Below are positions 53,479-61,846 of a stretch of DNA of 64,000 nucleotides, piece after piece. Position 1 is the stretch's first letter, and each line of letters opens with the position of its first letter. Source of the stretch: an uncultured Treponema sp. (GTDB lineage: Bacteria; Spirochaetota; Spirochaetia; Treponematales; Treponemataceae). The notes beneath the pieces are model-generated. The model did not search any database. It was not told the DNA's origin and saw only the letters and a program-made list of their open reading frames with translations. Made by a program: the position numbers and the translations under genes. The stretch covers positions 62,001 through 126,000 of the forward strand of contig CAMHMJ010000004.1 of assembly GCA_946186185.1 (NCBI GenBank), given 5' to 3'.

Positions 53479-54744
53479 TTAGTTATTATGCCACTTTTTA
53501 AAGATGAGCGAAGTATTAATTCCCGCAAACGCGAAATTGTTGCTCATAACATATTCAGCATCAATTTTTCTACCTTCGCCTCTGATGTAATCGAGGTCGC
53601 CGCATTCAGGATCAATATTATTCAAGTTAAGTGTTGGATGGAACCAGCCTTCGTTCATCATGTTGATTGTAAGCCATGCTTCTACGGCACCACAGGCACC
53701 AAGAGTGTGTCCGATGTATGATTTTGTAGAAGAAATAGGAACCTTGCGGCCGAATACCCGGGCAGTTGCAGTAGTTTCTGCGATGTCTCCGTGGTGAGTA
53801 GAAGTTCCGTGAGCGTTTACGTAAGCGATTTCGTCACCCTTGAGACCTGCGCTGTCCAAAGCCAGCTGCATACAGATTCCCATAGTTTCGCTGTTTGGCG
53901 AAGTAATATGAGTTCCGTCAGTGTTTGTTCCAAAACCTACGATTTCAGCATAGATTTTAGCACCGCGTTTTACAGCGTGTTCAAGATCTTCAAGAATCAA
54001 TGTTCCTGCACCTTCACCGATTACAAGACCATCGCGATCCTTGTCGAATGGACTTGGAGCTGTTTCTGGATGTTCGTTTCGAATAGAAGTTGAACCCAGC
54101 TGGTCAAAAATTGCAGCATCAGGTGGACAAAGCTCTTCAGCTCCACCACAAATCATGATGTCCTGAAGCCCGTTTTCGATAGTTTCGTATCCATAGCCGA
54201 TAGACTGGCTTCCTGAAGTACAAGCCTCAGAAGTTACGATCATTCGACCTTTCAGCTGGTAAGTTACTTCGATATTTGCAGCACAAGTATGTGGCATACA
54301 TTTGATGTAAGTAGAAGAGTTTACCTTTGCAGTGCAGCGGTCCTGCATAACGCTTGTGAGTTCCTGAATAGAATCAAAAGAACCCATAGATGAACCATAA
54401 GCTACGCCAGTGCGTCCATTTTTAAGTTCATCAATAACGTCTCCGTCTTCCTTCAAAAGGCCTGCCATCTTTAACGCCATCTGTGAAGTGTGGTAAGAAA
54501 GAAGGGCAACGCGACCCATTCCGCGAACCAGTTTTCTTGGATATTTTGGAAGTTCCCCTTTTGCAGGACAGGCAAGATGAGTGTTCATTCCCTGAATGTC
54601 ATGCCATTCTTCCATATTTTTAATGCAGTTTTTGTAGCTTTTAAGCTGCTCGTAAGCTTCGTCCCAGTTCTGACCAAGACCGCTTATCATTCCTGCGCCA
54701 GTAATTACAACGCGGCGCTTTCCGTTTGGTTTTGTAAATTCCAT
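53479..54744 (-). CDS. fabF: Beta-ketoacyl-ACP synthase II
   Basis: Condensing enzyme of fatty acid elongation (acyl-ACP plus malonyl-ACP). 421 residues from MEFTKPNGKR at 54744, chosen by AAGGA 7 nt upstream; the frame is open 44 codons further but runs through a palindromic repeat. Catalytic Cys175 (SEACTSGSQS), His in NAHGTSTHHGD, His in SYIGHTLGACG. Ends in its own terminator. A fabG gene lies 8.9 kb away on the same strand, beyond the restriction-modification genes. Confidence 0.93.
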   Translation of the reverse strand: MEFTKPNGKRRVVITGAGMISGLGQNWDEAYEQLKSYKNCIKNMEEWHDIQGMNTHLACPAKGELPKYPRKLVRGMGRVALLSYHTSQMALKMAGLLKEDGDVIDELKNGRTGVAYGSSMGSFDSIQELTSVMQDRCTAKVNSSTYIKCMPHTCAANIEVTYQLKGRMIVTSEACTSGSQSIGYGYETIENGLQDIMICGGAEELCPPDAAIFDQLGSTSIRNEHPETAPSPFDKDRDGLVIGEGAGTLILEDLEHAVKRGAKIYAEIVGFGTNTDGTHITSPNSETMGICMQLALDSAGLKGDEIAYVNAHGTSTHHGDIAETTATARVFGRKVPISSTKSYIGHTLGACGAVEAWLTINMMNEGWFHPTLNLNNIDPECGDLDYIRGEGRKIDAEYVMSNNFAFAGINTSLIFKKWHNN

Positions 54745-54970
54745 ATTATTTCCTTCCACGGTGGTTGAGTAGGCGGAGCCGTATCGAAACCACCATTTCT
54801 TTCCATTTTCAGGAGGGGAAAGCCTTCCCCTCGGCTCAACCCTTCGGTTTTCGCCTACCCCTTCATGCGGGCTCAATCACCGCCCGCAACGCCTGCTATT
54901 ATCTGGCGTTTGAATTGAAGTTTAATGCAATACGGAAAAAAAATCTACATTACAAATAATTTGAGAAACT
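54745..54970. repeat. Intergenic region with GC-rich palindromes upstream of fabF
   Basis: GGTGGTT/AACCACC (54760-54794) enclosing GAGTAGGCGGAGCCGTATCG, related to 11050-11093. A perfect 8-bp hairpin GAGGGGAA/TTCCCCTC is at 54813-54832. The AT-rich part next to hsdR (54900-54970) shows no gene. A GATAAT-like box near 54900 could serve fabF, but no convincing -35 is seen. Confidence 0.5.
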
Positions 54971-57900
54971 TTATGCTACATCACCAAGCCAGCCGTAATG
55001 CTGAACAGACATATCTACAAAATGATTCAAAAGTAAATTGATTTTTGAATCAAATGCATCTTTATCAAAGCTCTGTGGTAAGTCTGCATCAAGTGAAGAA
55101 ATTATTGCATCTTTTACAATTGTTGACGTCTGTTCATCTTTGTACCAGCCAACAACAAAAAGATTTTTCTTTTCTTCTGTGAGTTTCTTATAGAGATTTT
55201 TCGCAGCAAGTTTTACGCTCTTTTCTTCTTCTTTTGTTAGCTTTCGGCCTTTTATGAGAAGGTCAAACATTTCAAGTTCTTCTTCTGTAAGACCTTCTGT
55301 TTCAGCTCGCTTATCTTCATTTTTCATATCTTCAATAAGCTGTAAGAGTTGTTCGTAATAATCTTCGTTTTCGCTGCCACCGGCATTGTATTGGTCTATG
55401 ATATTTTTGAAGCGTTCGCTGAAAGAAATTCTTGTTGTGTTTTTATTAATCATAATCTGCAGCATCTTTTGAATGAATTCTTTCATATCATCAATTTCAA
55501 TTGCTTTGTACTGTGCTTTATGTATTTCTTTACGAAGCTCTTCTACATCGACTTTAGAAAGATCTATCACTTTGAATTCGTGAATAAGATAGTTAGATGA
55601 TTTTTTACCATTCGGGTCACTGGTGTCTTCCGGTTTTTCTGAACTGACTGATGTATCAAGCAATGCCTGCATTCTGGCCTTTGCACGATCAAGTTTTTCA
55701 TCATCAACATTGTTGTTCATCAAATCATTCAGATATTTTAATGGCTTAAACTTTTCGTTCTGCCAGCCCATCTCGAAAATCTCTGGTTTGCTTGCTTCAT
55801 AAAGATTAAGCATTGTATTTGTAATAACGCGGAACTTTTCTTTGCCTTCATCTTTCTGGTAAATGATTTCCAGAGCATTTCGTAAAGCTTCAAGTTTTTC
55901 CAGGTCGCCTGGAAGTTTGTTGATTTCATCAAGACTTATATCGAGGTCAGACAAAAATTCATCAGCCTCATCAATGCTCTGACCAATCAATTCAAGAAGA
56001 TATTCAATATCTTTTGCAGGGAATTCATCTCCGTCATCACCGGTTGCATAATCGGTAAGGGCCTGCTGCATGTATTTAAATACATTTACATAATCTACAA
56101 TGATACCGCTTGTCTTACCAGGATAAACACGGTTTGCACGTGCAATTGCCTGCATCAGGGTATGACCTTTCATAGGCTTATCAAGATAGAGCGTAGAAAG
56201 ATTTGGAACATCAAAACCTGTAAGCCACATTGCGCAAACAAAAACAAGCTGCAACGGATCATTTTTATCTTTGAATCGGTCTTCAATATCTACTCCGTCA
56301 ACAATCTTATTCATCTTGTCGCGGTGAGGTTTTATGTTTAATCCCTGTTCTGCAAACTTCTTTTCTTCATCTGCATCTTCAGAAATGATTACAGCCATTT
56401 CTACATTGTTCATGTAATCCAGGCGGGCTTTGATTTCGTCACGCTCTTCTTTTGTAGCAGCACTATTTCTGTCTTTTATCAGCTGTTTCTTTTCTTCTTC
56501 CCAATAATGTTGAACCTTGTCGTACATTTTTACTGCTGTAAACTTATCTACAGAAACAACCATTCCTTTTCCAAGGAAGCCTCGACGAGGGAAATGATGC
56601 GCAATATCTTGAGCAATTTTATCAAGACGTTCATCGCGCTTAAGAACTTCAATTATCTTACTGCCAGAATCTTCCAGTTTTTTGATTTCTTCTTCATTAA
56701 GATTTTCATCTTCAATAATGTCTACAATATCATCATCAAGGAAGTTATTTGTAAGACCGACTTCAGGCACACGGCGGCTGTAGAACAACGGAACCGTAGA
56801 ACCATCTTCTACAGACTGAGCAAAATTATATTCAGAAACATAATCTCCAAACCACTGATTTGTAAGACGTTTTGAACCAAGCAGCGGAGTTCCTGTAAAG
56901 GCAATAAAGTTTGCATTTGGCAAAGCGGTGTGCATGTTCTCTGCCAGGTCTTTATACTGGGTTCGGTGTGCTTCATCAATCAAAACAAAAATATCATTAC
57001 GCTCACTGAGAACAGGATATTTCTTTCCCTTGTCATAACGGAACTTATGAATCATAGAGAAAATGAATTTCTTGTTGCTCTTAAGATATTCACGAAGCTG
57101 TTCCGAGTTTTTAGGCTGACATTCTTCTTTATTGCCGATGACCTCCGTGCGTACAAAGTTTTTATAAATTTGAGTATCAAGGTCTGTGCGATCTGTAACA
57201 ATAAAGAAAGTGAAATTGCCTTTTAACTTACGGGCACATTTTCTTGCAAAGAAAACCATAGAATAAGATTTACCGGAGCCTTGAGTATGCCAGAAAACAC
57301 CAAGCTTTCCTCTAAGTTCTTCGCGGCGTTCAACATTTCGCATAAGATTATTAACACCAAGGAACTGATGGTTCTTTGCAATAATTTTGACTTTTTGATT
57401 CTGGAACAAAATAAAGTTTTCGATGTAATCAATTAAGTGTTCTTTTTTACAAAGACCTCGGGCAAAGTATTCAATGGATACACCGCGTGCTTTAATATCT
57501 TTGCGGTTTGGCTTTTCATTTTCGCTTTCGACTTTAAGCCATTCAAAGAAAAACTCAAAATCCGAATTCCAGGCACCAAGACGAGTTTCCAAACCATTAC
57601 TCAAAACACAAATCTGATTAAAGGCAAACAGGTTTGGAATATCTTTTTTGTAATCAGTAAGATTTTTATTATAGGCTTCTTCTATTTTGATTATTGCATT
57701 TTTAAGTTCAACAAAAACTACAGGAAGTCCGTTTACAAAAATGATTACATCCGGTCGTCGCCAGTAATACTGCCCCTGAATCCACATTTGCGAAACTGCT
57801 GTAAAAATATTGTTTTGGGGATTTTCAAAATCAATGAGTTTAACAAAATCAAAAGTCTGCCTGCCATTTTGTTTGAACTCAACTTTACGGCCATTGCGAA

Positions 57901-58201
57901 TCAAATTGTAGTTGTCGTAATTGGTCTTTACCATGTCGCTGCCGGTAAAGTCGCGGCACAATTCGCGGATTACAGAATCTATATTTTCAGCGGGGATACT
58001 AGGATTAATTTTATAAAGAGCAGTTTTTATCTCTTCTGGCAAAACACATTGTTTTTTAGAAGTACGGCCTGTTCCATCGTTTAAGTTTTCTTTACGTCCA
58101 GGATCTGAATCACACTGGATGAAGTTATACGCAAGCTCATCGCTTTTAAGAATATTTATAAGAGAAACTTCAATGTCATCTTCGGTAATGTAATTTGCCA
58201 T
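54971..58201 (-). CDS. hsdR: Type I restriction enzyme R subunit
   Basis: Translocase and nuclease of the type I complex. 1076 residues: N-terminal nuclease (PDVIIFVNGLPVVFVELKN, the PD...ExK type), helicase motif I FWHTQGSGKSYS, DEAH box LIDEAHRTQ, motif III FTGTPLL, and motif VI QAIARANRVYPGK. Long acidic/charged C-terminal part that contacts HsdM/HsdS. GGAGG lies 9 nt before the ATG. Last gene of the minus-strand locus, separated from hsdS by two accessory genes. Confidence 0.95.
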   Translation of the reverse strand: MANYITEDDIEVSLINILKSDELAYNFIQCDSDPGRKENLNDGTGRTSKKQCVLPEEIKTALYKINPSIPAENIDSVIRELCRDFTGSDMVKTNYDNYNLIRNGRKVEFKQNGRQTFDFVKLIDFENPQNNIFTAVSQMWIQGQYYWRRPDVIIFVNGLPVVFVELKNAIIKIEEAYNKNLTDYKKDIPNLFAFNQICVLSNGLETRLGAWNSDFEFFFEWLKVESENEKPNRKDIKARGVSIEYFARGLCKKEHLIDYIENFILFQNQKVKIIAKNHQFLGVNNLMRNVERREELRGKLGVFWHTQGSGKSYSMVFFARKCARKLKGNFTFFIVTDRTDLDTQIYKNFVRTEVIGNKEECQPKNSEQLREYLKSNKKFIFSMIHKFRYDKGKKYPVLSERNDIFVLIDEAHRTQYKDLAENMHTALPNANFIAFTGTPLLGSKRLTNQWFGDYVSEYNFAQSVEDGSTVPLFYSRRVPEVGLTNNFLDDDIVDIIEDENLNEEEIKKLEDSGSKIIEVLKRDERLDKIAQDIAHHFPRRGFLGKGMVVSVDKFTAVKMYDKVQHYWEEEKKQLIKDRNSAATKEERDEIKARLDYMNNVEMAVIISEDADEEKKFAEQGLNIKPHRDKMNKIVDGVDIEDRFKDKNDPLQLVFVCAMWLTGFDVPNLSTLYLDKPMKGHTLMQAIARANRVYPGKTSGIIVDYVNVFKYMQQALTDYATGDDGDEFPAKDIEYLLELIGQSIDEADEFLSDLDISLDEINKLPGDLEKLEALRNALEIIYQKDEGKEKFRVITNTMLNLYEASKPEIFEMGWQNEKFKPLKYLNDLMNNNVDDEKLDRAKARMQALLDTSVSSEKPEDTSDPNGKKSSNYLIHEFKVIDLSKVDVEELRKEIHKAQYKAIEIDDMKEFIQKMLQIMINKNTTRISFSERFKNIIDQYNAGGSENEDYYEQLLQLIEDMKNEDKRAETEGLTEEELEMFDLLIKGRKLTKEEEKSVKLAAKNLYKKLTEEKKNLFVVGWYKDEQTSTIVKDAIISSLDADLPQSFDKDAFDSKINLLLNHFVDMSVQHYGWLGDVA

Positions 58202-58312
58202 AAAATCAGCCTCCAGTTTGACAAATGCCCTTTTCCATGTTATTTTATAATAGATAGGTCCTATTAAGATGAAAGTGGGCGTCGTGCCATGCGTTACGAA
58301 AGTAACCTAGTC
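58202..58312 (-). promoter_or_regulatory. hsdR upstream region with probable promoter, hairpin and a ten-codon leader ORF
   Basis: Minus strand: TATTATAAAAT gives a -10-like box around 58240-58252. A GTTAC/GTAAC hairpin lies further upstream. ATGGAAAAGGGC opens a 10-codon frame (MEKGICQTGG) that contains the hsdR Shine-Dalgarno and stops 4 nt before the hsdR ATG. So hsdR may be expressed separately from the genes above it, with translation coupled to the leader. Confidence 0.4.
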
Positions 58313-59095
58313 TTATACAGGGTCTATTTTTTTTGCCTCCAGCGGATTTTTTTGATTATAATAATTCTTTGGATACTTTTCAAAATCAAAAATATCATGA
58401 ACCAGATTTATTTTTTCCTTTAAAAAGTTGTAATATCTAAAATCTCCCTTTTCATAGGCTCTTTGAATTGTCCATAAAACATAATCTGCAGCCTGAAGGA
58501 GAGGAATTTCTGAATTTTGTTGAATAAAAATACGAATTTCATTCTGATTTTCAGTATTCCACTTTTCATTGAAAACTGAAATTGCATTATTAACAGCCTC
58601 CTGCATAGATGTCTGATGAACAGTACTTCCCATTGCGCTAAAATACAAATCTATTTTTGAATACAAATGAAGTCTGTTTTCTAACAGTTTTGACACAAGA
58701 TACTTATAAACCTGCTTTTGACTCAGATTAAATTTTTTGCGCCATAAACTTTCATTTTTGCGTGCAACAATGCAGTAAAATGAAAAATCCTGCTGTTTTA
58801 AGAGTTTAAATACTTTTTCGCGAACTTCTGCACAATCTTTATTCGCATGAAACATTTCAAGGCTGTGATGAAAAGAAGGAATTGCTGAAAGGTACTCATC
58901 ACCCGCAAGTTCTGCTCTTAAAGCATTGAGAGATTTTGTAAACTCTTTTGGATTCTTACATTCAAGATAACCTACCATAAAAGTTTTGCTGGCAGTTCCT
59001 TTTTCGAGCAAGTTTACACCGTGGTGTCCCAGAATTGAAGTATCGCCGGCTTCATCAAAATAATAGTTTACCTTTATATTTTGTATTTTCTGCAT
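58313..59095 (-). CDS. DUF3800 protein
   Basis: 260 residues. DUF3800 signatures are YYFDEAGDTS at the N terminus and SEIPLLQAADYVLWTIQRAYE near the C terminus; the acidic residues fit the RNase H-like fold proposed for this family. DUF3800 genes are frequent in defence islands, but the activity is not established. The ATG lies one base after the ATPase stop, so the two are translationally coupled. Confidence 0.82.
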   Translation of the reverse strand: MQKIQNIKVNYYFDEAGDTSILGHHGVNLLEKGTASKTFMVGYLECKNPKEFTKSLNALRAELAGDEYLSAIPSFHHSLEMFHANKDCAEVREKVFKLLKQQDFSFYCIVARKNESLWRKKFNLSQKQVYKYLVSKLLENRLHLYSKIDLYFSAMGSTVHQTSMQEAVNNAISVFNEKWNTENQNEIRIFIQQNSEIPLLQAADYVLWTIQRAYEKGDFRYYNFLKEKINLVHDIFDFEKYPKNYYNQKNPLEAKKIDPV

Positions 59096-59096
59096 A

Positions 59097-60302
59097 TTAT
59101 GAAAAATACTCCTTATTCAAAAGAAAATCAGCCAGATTTATTATACTTATTCCTTCGTACAAATATTTTTCATGTCTTGTTCGCGCAATTAATACTTTAG
59201 GGTAAGCATCTTTTATGCTCAACAATGGAGTTACTTCACGTTCAAGAGTTTCAGGAGAAGAAATATCATCGCTGACCTGAATATAGATTTTTTCACTCTG
59301 TTTTATCGCAACAAAATCTATTTCTTTTTTGTATAAAACTCCTGTGTAAACTTCGTAGCCCCTGCGCAGCAATTCTATACAAACCATGTTTTCATAAACT
59401 CTGCCATAATCCATATTCTTGGTTCCGAGGATTGCATAGCGGAAAGAATGATCTGCAAGATAATACTTATCCTGGCTGGCAAGATACTTTTTACCGCGAA
59501 TGTCATAACGGCGGACTTTATAAAAAGCAAAGGCATTACATAGATAATTAAGGTAAGAGCCTATAGTTTTATTATTCGCTTTCTGTTGATTTGAAACCAA
59601 TGTATTTGCAAGTTTTTGGGTAGAAACTTCTGTTGAAATATTGTCCATTAAAAAATTATTGAGCTTCTCAAGCAAATCTGTATTTCTGATTTTATATTTC
59701 TGTTTAATATCCCGAATAATCAAAGCCGAAAATACATCTTTTATATATCCATATTTCTGCTGTTCTGTGGAATACGTAAAAGAACCCGCCATTCCACCCT
59801 GCTTAACATAATCAGAAAGCAGGACTTCATTGTCTGTTCCGCCAAAATAGGATTTATACTCTGCAAAAGAGAATGGAAAAACAGGTATTTCAAAGGTTCG
59901 CCCTGTAAAAAGGGTTGCCAAATCACTTGATAAAAGAAAAGCGTTTGAACCGGTAATGTAAATATGGAATTTCTTTGAATTATGAAGGGAGTTTATTGCC
60001 TTTTCAAAACCTTTACAAAGCTGAATTTCATCAACAAACAAAAAATTTTCTAATTCGCTTTCATAATGCTCAAGAACATATTTATTTAGTTCATGGTATT
60101 CAGAAAGATTTTCATAGCTAATGTCGTTAAAATTGATATGAATTATATTTGACCGTGGAATATTCTTTTTTATGTAGACAATAAAGGATTCCATGAGACT
60201 GGATTTACCGCAACGGCGAATTCCTGTTATTACCTTTATGTCTTCTGTGTTTATTGTGCCTGCAAGTTTTTCAAGATATTCATGTCGTTCTATATATTCC
60301 AT
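59097..60302 (-). CDS. AAA ATPase with DUF4143 (AAA_14 family)
   Basis: 401 residues. P-loop GIRRCGKSS (about 27-35), Walker B-like FLFVDEIQ, sensor ITGSNAF, then a DUF4143 C-terminal domain with a restriction-like stretch KKEIDFVAIKQSEKIYIQVS. Such proteins are common and mobile, and a few are linked to defence or toxin-like roles; function here is unknown. Its promoter at 60309-60337 with palindromic boxes places the start 6 nt after the -10, without a Shine-Dalgarno. Inserted between hsdS and hsdR with the DUF3800 gene. Confidence 0.85.
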   Translation of the reverse strand: MEYIERHEYLEKLAGTINTEDIKVITGIRRCGKSSLMESFIVYIKKNIPRSNIIHINFNDISYENLSEYHELNKYVLEHYESELENFLFVDEIQLCKGFEKAINSLHNSKKFHIYITGSNAFLLSSDLATLFTGRTFEIPVFPFSFAEYKSYFGGTDNEVLLSDYVKQGGMAGSFTYSTEQQKYGYIKDVFSALIIRDIKQKYKIRNTDLLEKLNNFLMDNISTEVSTQKLANTLVSNQQKANNKTIGSYLNYLCNAFAFYKVRRYDIRGKKYLASQDKYYLADHSFRYAILGTKNMDYGRVYENMVCIELLRRGYEVYTGVLYKKEIDFVAIKQSEKIYIQVSDDISSPETLEREVTPLLSIKDAYPKVLIARTRHEKYLYEGISIINLADFLLNKEYFS

Positions 60303-60308
60303 GCTGTA

Positions 60309-60385
60309 AGTATAACATGACTATTACTCAAAATCAATAAAAATTTAATTTTGAGTAATAGAATTGCTTTTTATTACTCAAAATT
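60309..60385 (-). promoter_or_regulatory. Promoter and triple operator-like repeats of the ATPase-DUF3800 pair
   Basis: Minus strand: -35 TTGATT (60332-60337), 17-bp spacer, -10 TATACT (60309-60314). CTATTACTCAAAAT (60321-60334) and its perfect complement (60348-60361) form a 14-bp inverted repeat covering the spacer and -35. A third copy (60372-60385) lies further upstream. Strong sign of a dedicated repressor or of autoregulation. Confidence 0.75.
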
Positions 60386-60427
60386 AAAAATTTTTCGATT
60401 TTGGGAAACGAGTTCATGCATGAAGCG

Positions 60428-61675
60428 TTATTCCACCTCCAGTTTGCCGCTCATTAAACGTGGTAACAAGAGGTCGCGCTGTTGGGTTAGGTTAGTGATT
60501 TGTTTTGAGTACGAAAAAATATTATCCATCATAGGATTTACAAATTTATTAAATCTTTCGATAATTCGTACATCTGGAACAAGAATTTTAATTCTATCCA
60601 AATCTCCTCGGGCAAGTCCTGGTTGTGCAGCATTTCTATTTAAATTTTGCATTTGAGTAAAGTATTGAGGCATATTCAATGTAAAATATAAATAATTTTG
60701 GTAGTTTTTATTAATTGAACGTAATAAAAAGACATGTTCATTAACAGCATATTCCTTAAATGGAAAGTCATCTCTGAATAATGTTACTTTTCCAATATAG
60801 GCACCATCTTTATATAAGAGTATATCATTATCTTTTCCGTGGCCTCGTTTCATTTTATCATAAAACTCTCTTGGTACAAGTTTAACATTTGAATAATCAA
60901 AATAACCGAGTTTATCTATAGATTCTGCTCCGAGACTTGGAATTCCGTCTTCGAGGGAATCATCAATTCCTCCAGAAGGTCGAATCCCTGATTCAACTTC
61001 ATATCCAAATTCTGATAGCTTCAAATACTTCCATCCCTCTGGAATCCCATTTTCAAACTTTGTGGTTTGCCAGCCGGGGAAGCGGAAGCGGACGAACCAT
61101 TCTTTGTAGAGTTCGCATGTACCGGTTTGCAGGGCTTCTATCTGCTTTTTGTAGTTTTGTATGAGGTTGTCGTAGGCTGATAGTATTGAGGCTATTTTTT
61201 GTTGTGTGGGGAGAGGGGGAAGTTGTACCTTTAATTTCTCAATCTTATAAATTCCTAATTTTGCCTGAGCAGCACCAACTGCAAACCCTTCCATATAAGT
61301 TTTTAAGTTTGGCTGACTTAAATAATAGCATAAATATTTTGAATTCACATTCTTATGAAAATTAGTTAATCGAACCGCATTTTCTGTCAGATTAAATCCA
61401 TCCAATTCTTTAGGAACAAAACCAACATCTCCAATATTTGCAACTATAGTTATTGCAATATCATTTTCATTAACAATATATCTTTTAATTTTGGACTGAA
61501 CATCTTGTGAAATATAAGCTAAATCATTTGTGTTAATTTTTCCATTTTTTATATCACGCGCTCTTATATATGGATATTGCGTTTGCGTAGAAGAAAAATC
61601 ACACCCTTTAGGAAGTCTTTTTCCACTTTTTATTTCACAAATATCTTTAATTCTATATATATTCCAATTATTCAC
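60428..61675 (-). CDS. hsdS: Type I restriction-modification specificity subunit
   Basis: 415 residues: two target recognition domains, each followed by a conserved helix. The central spacer is LPPLPTQQKIASILSAYDNL, and a C-terminal equivalent is ITNLTQQRDLLLPRLMSGKLE. Determines the split DNA target. GTG start, with AGGA about 9 nt upstream. No inverted-repeat partner hsdS that would allow shuffling is seen in the window. Confidence 0.93.
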   Translation of the reverse strand: MNNWNIYRIKDICEIKSGKRLPKGCDFSSTQTQYPYIRARDIKNGKINTNDLAYISQDVQSKIKRYIVNENDIAITIVANIGDVGFVPKELDGFNLTENAVRLTNFHKNVNSKYLCYYLSQPNLKTYMEGFAVGAAQAKLGIYKIEKLKVQLPPLPTQQKIASILSAYDNLIQNYKKQIEALQTGTCELYKEWFVRFRFPGWQTTKFENGIPEGWKYLKLSEFGYEVESGIRPSGGIDDSLEDGIPSLGAESIDKLGYFDYSNVKLVPREFYDKMKRGHGKDNDILLYKDGAYIGKVTLFRDDFPFKEYAVNEHVFLLRSINKNYQNYLYFTLNMPQYFTQMQNLNRNAAQPGLARGDLDRIKILVPDVRIIERFNKFVNPMMDNIFSYSKQITNLTQQRDLLLPRLMSGKLEVE

Positions 61676-61741
61676 TTTCTCTTTCCTAATTCTCTTTCAT
61701 AGATCCAGAAACAAGTTCGGGATGACGGTAATTTTATATGC

Positions 61742-61846
61742 GTTAGGGATTGTAGGGGCGGCGCAGCCGTTCTCGCGAAGCGAGAATGAAGCGATAGCGG
61801 AACCCCGAAAAGCCCGACCGACGCGAAGCGGCGGGAACGCCCTAAC
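61742..61846. repeat. GC-rich palindromic repeat between hsdM and hsdS
   Basis: Ends GTTAGGG (61742-61748) / CCCTAAC (61840-61846), inner perfect hairpin TTCTCGC/GCGAGAA (61770-61786). GCGGAACCCCG and CCCGACC blocks are shared with 11003-11186. The right end contains the hsdM stop codon TAG. It may act as a partial transcription barrier or mRNA stabiliser between the two genes. Confidence 0.6.

Noticed and set aside
60321..60385. CRISPR array from the repeated TATTACTCAAAAT boxes
   Set aside because: Only three short copies in inverted orientation at a promoter, no equal spacers, no cas genes.
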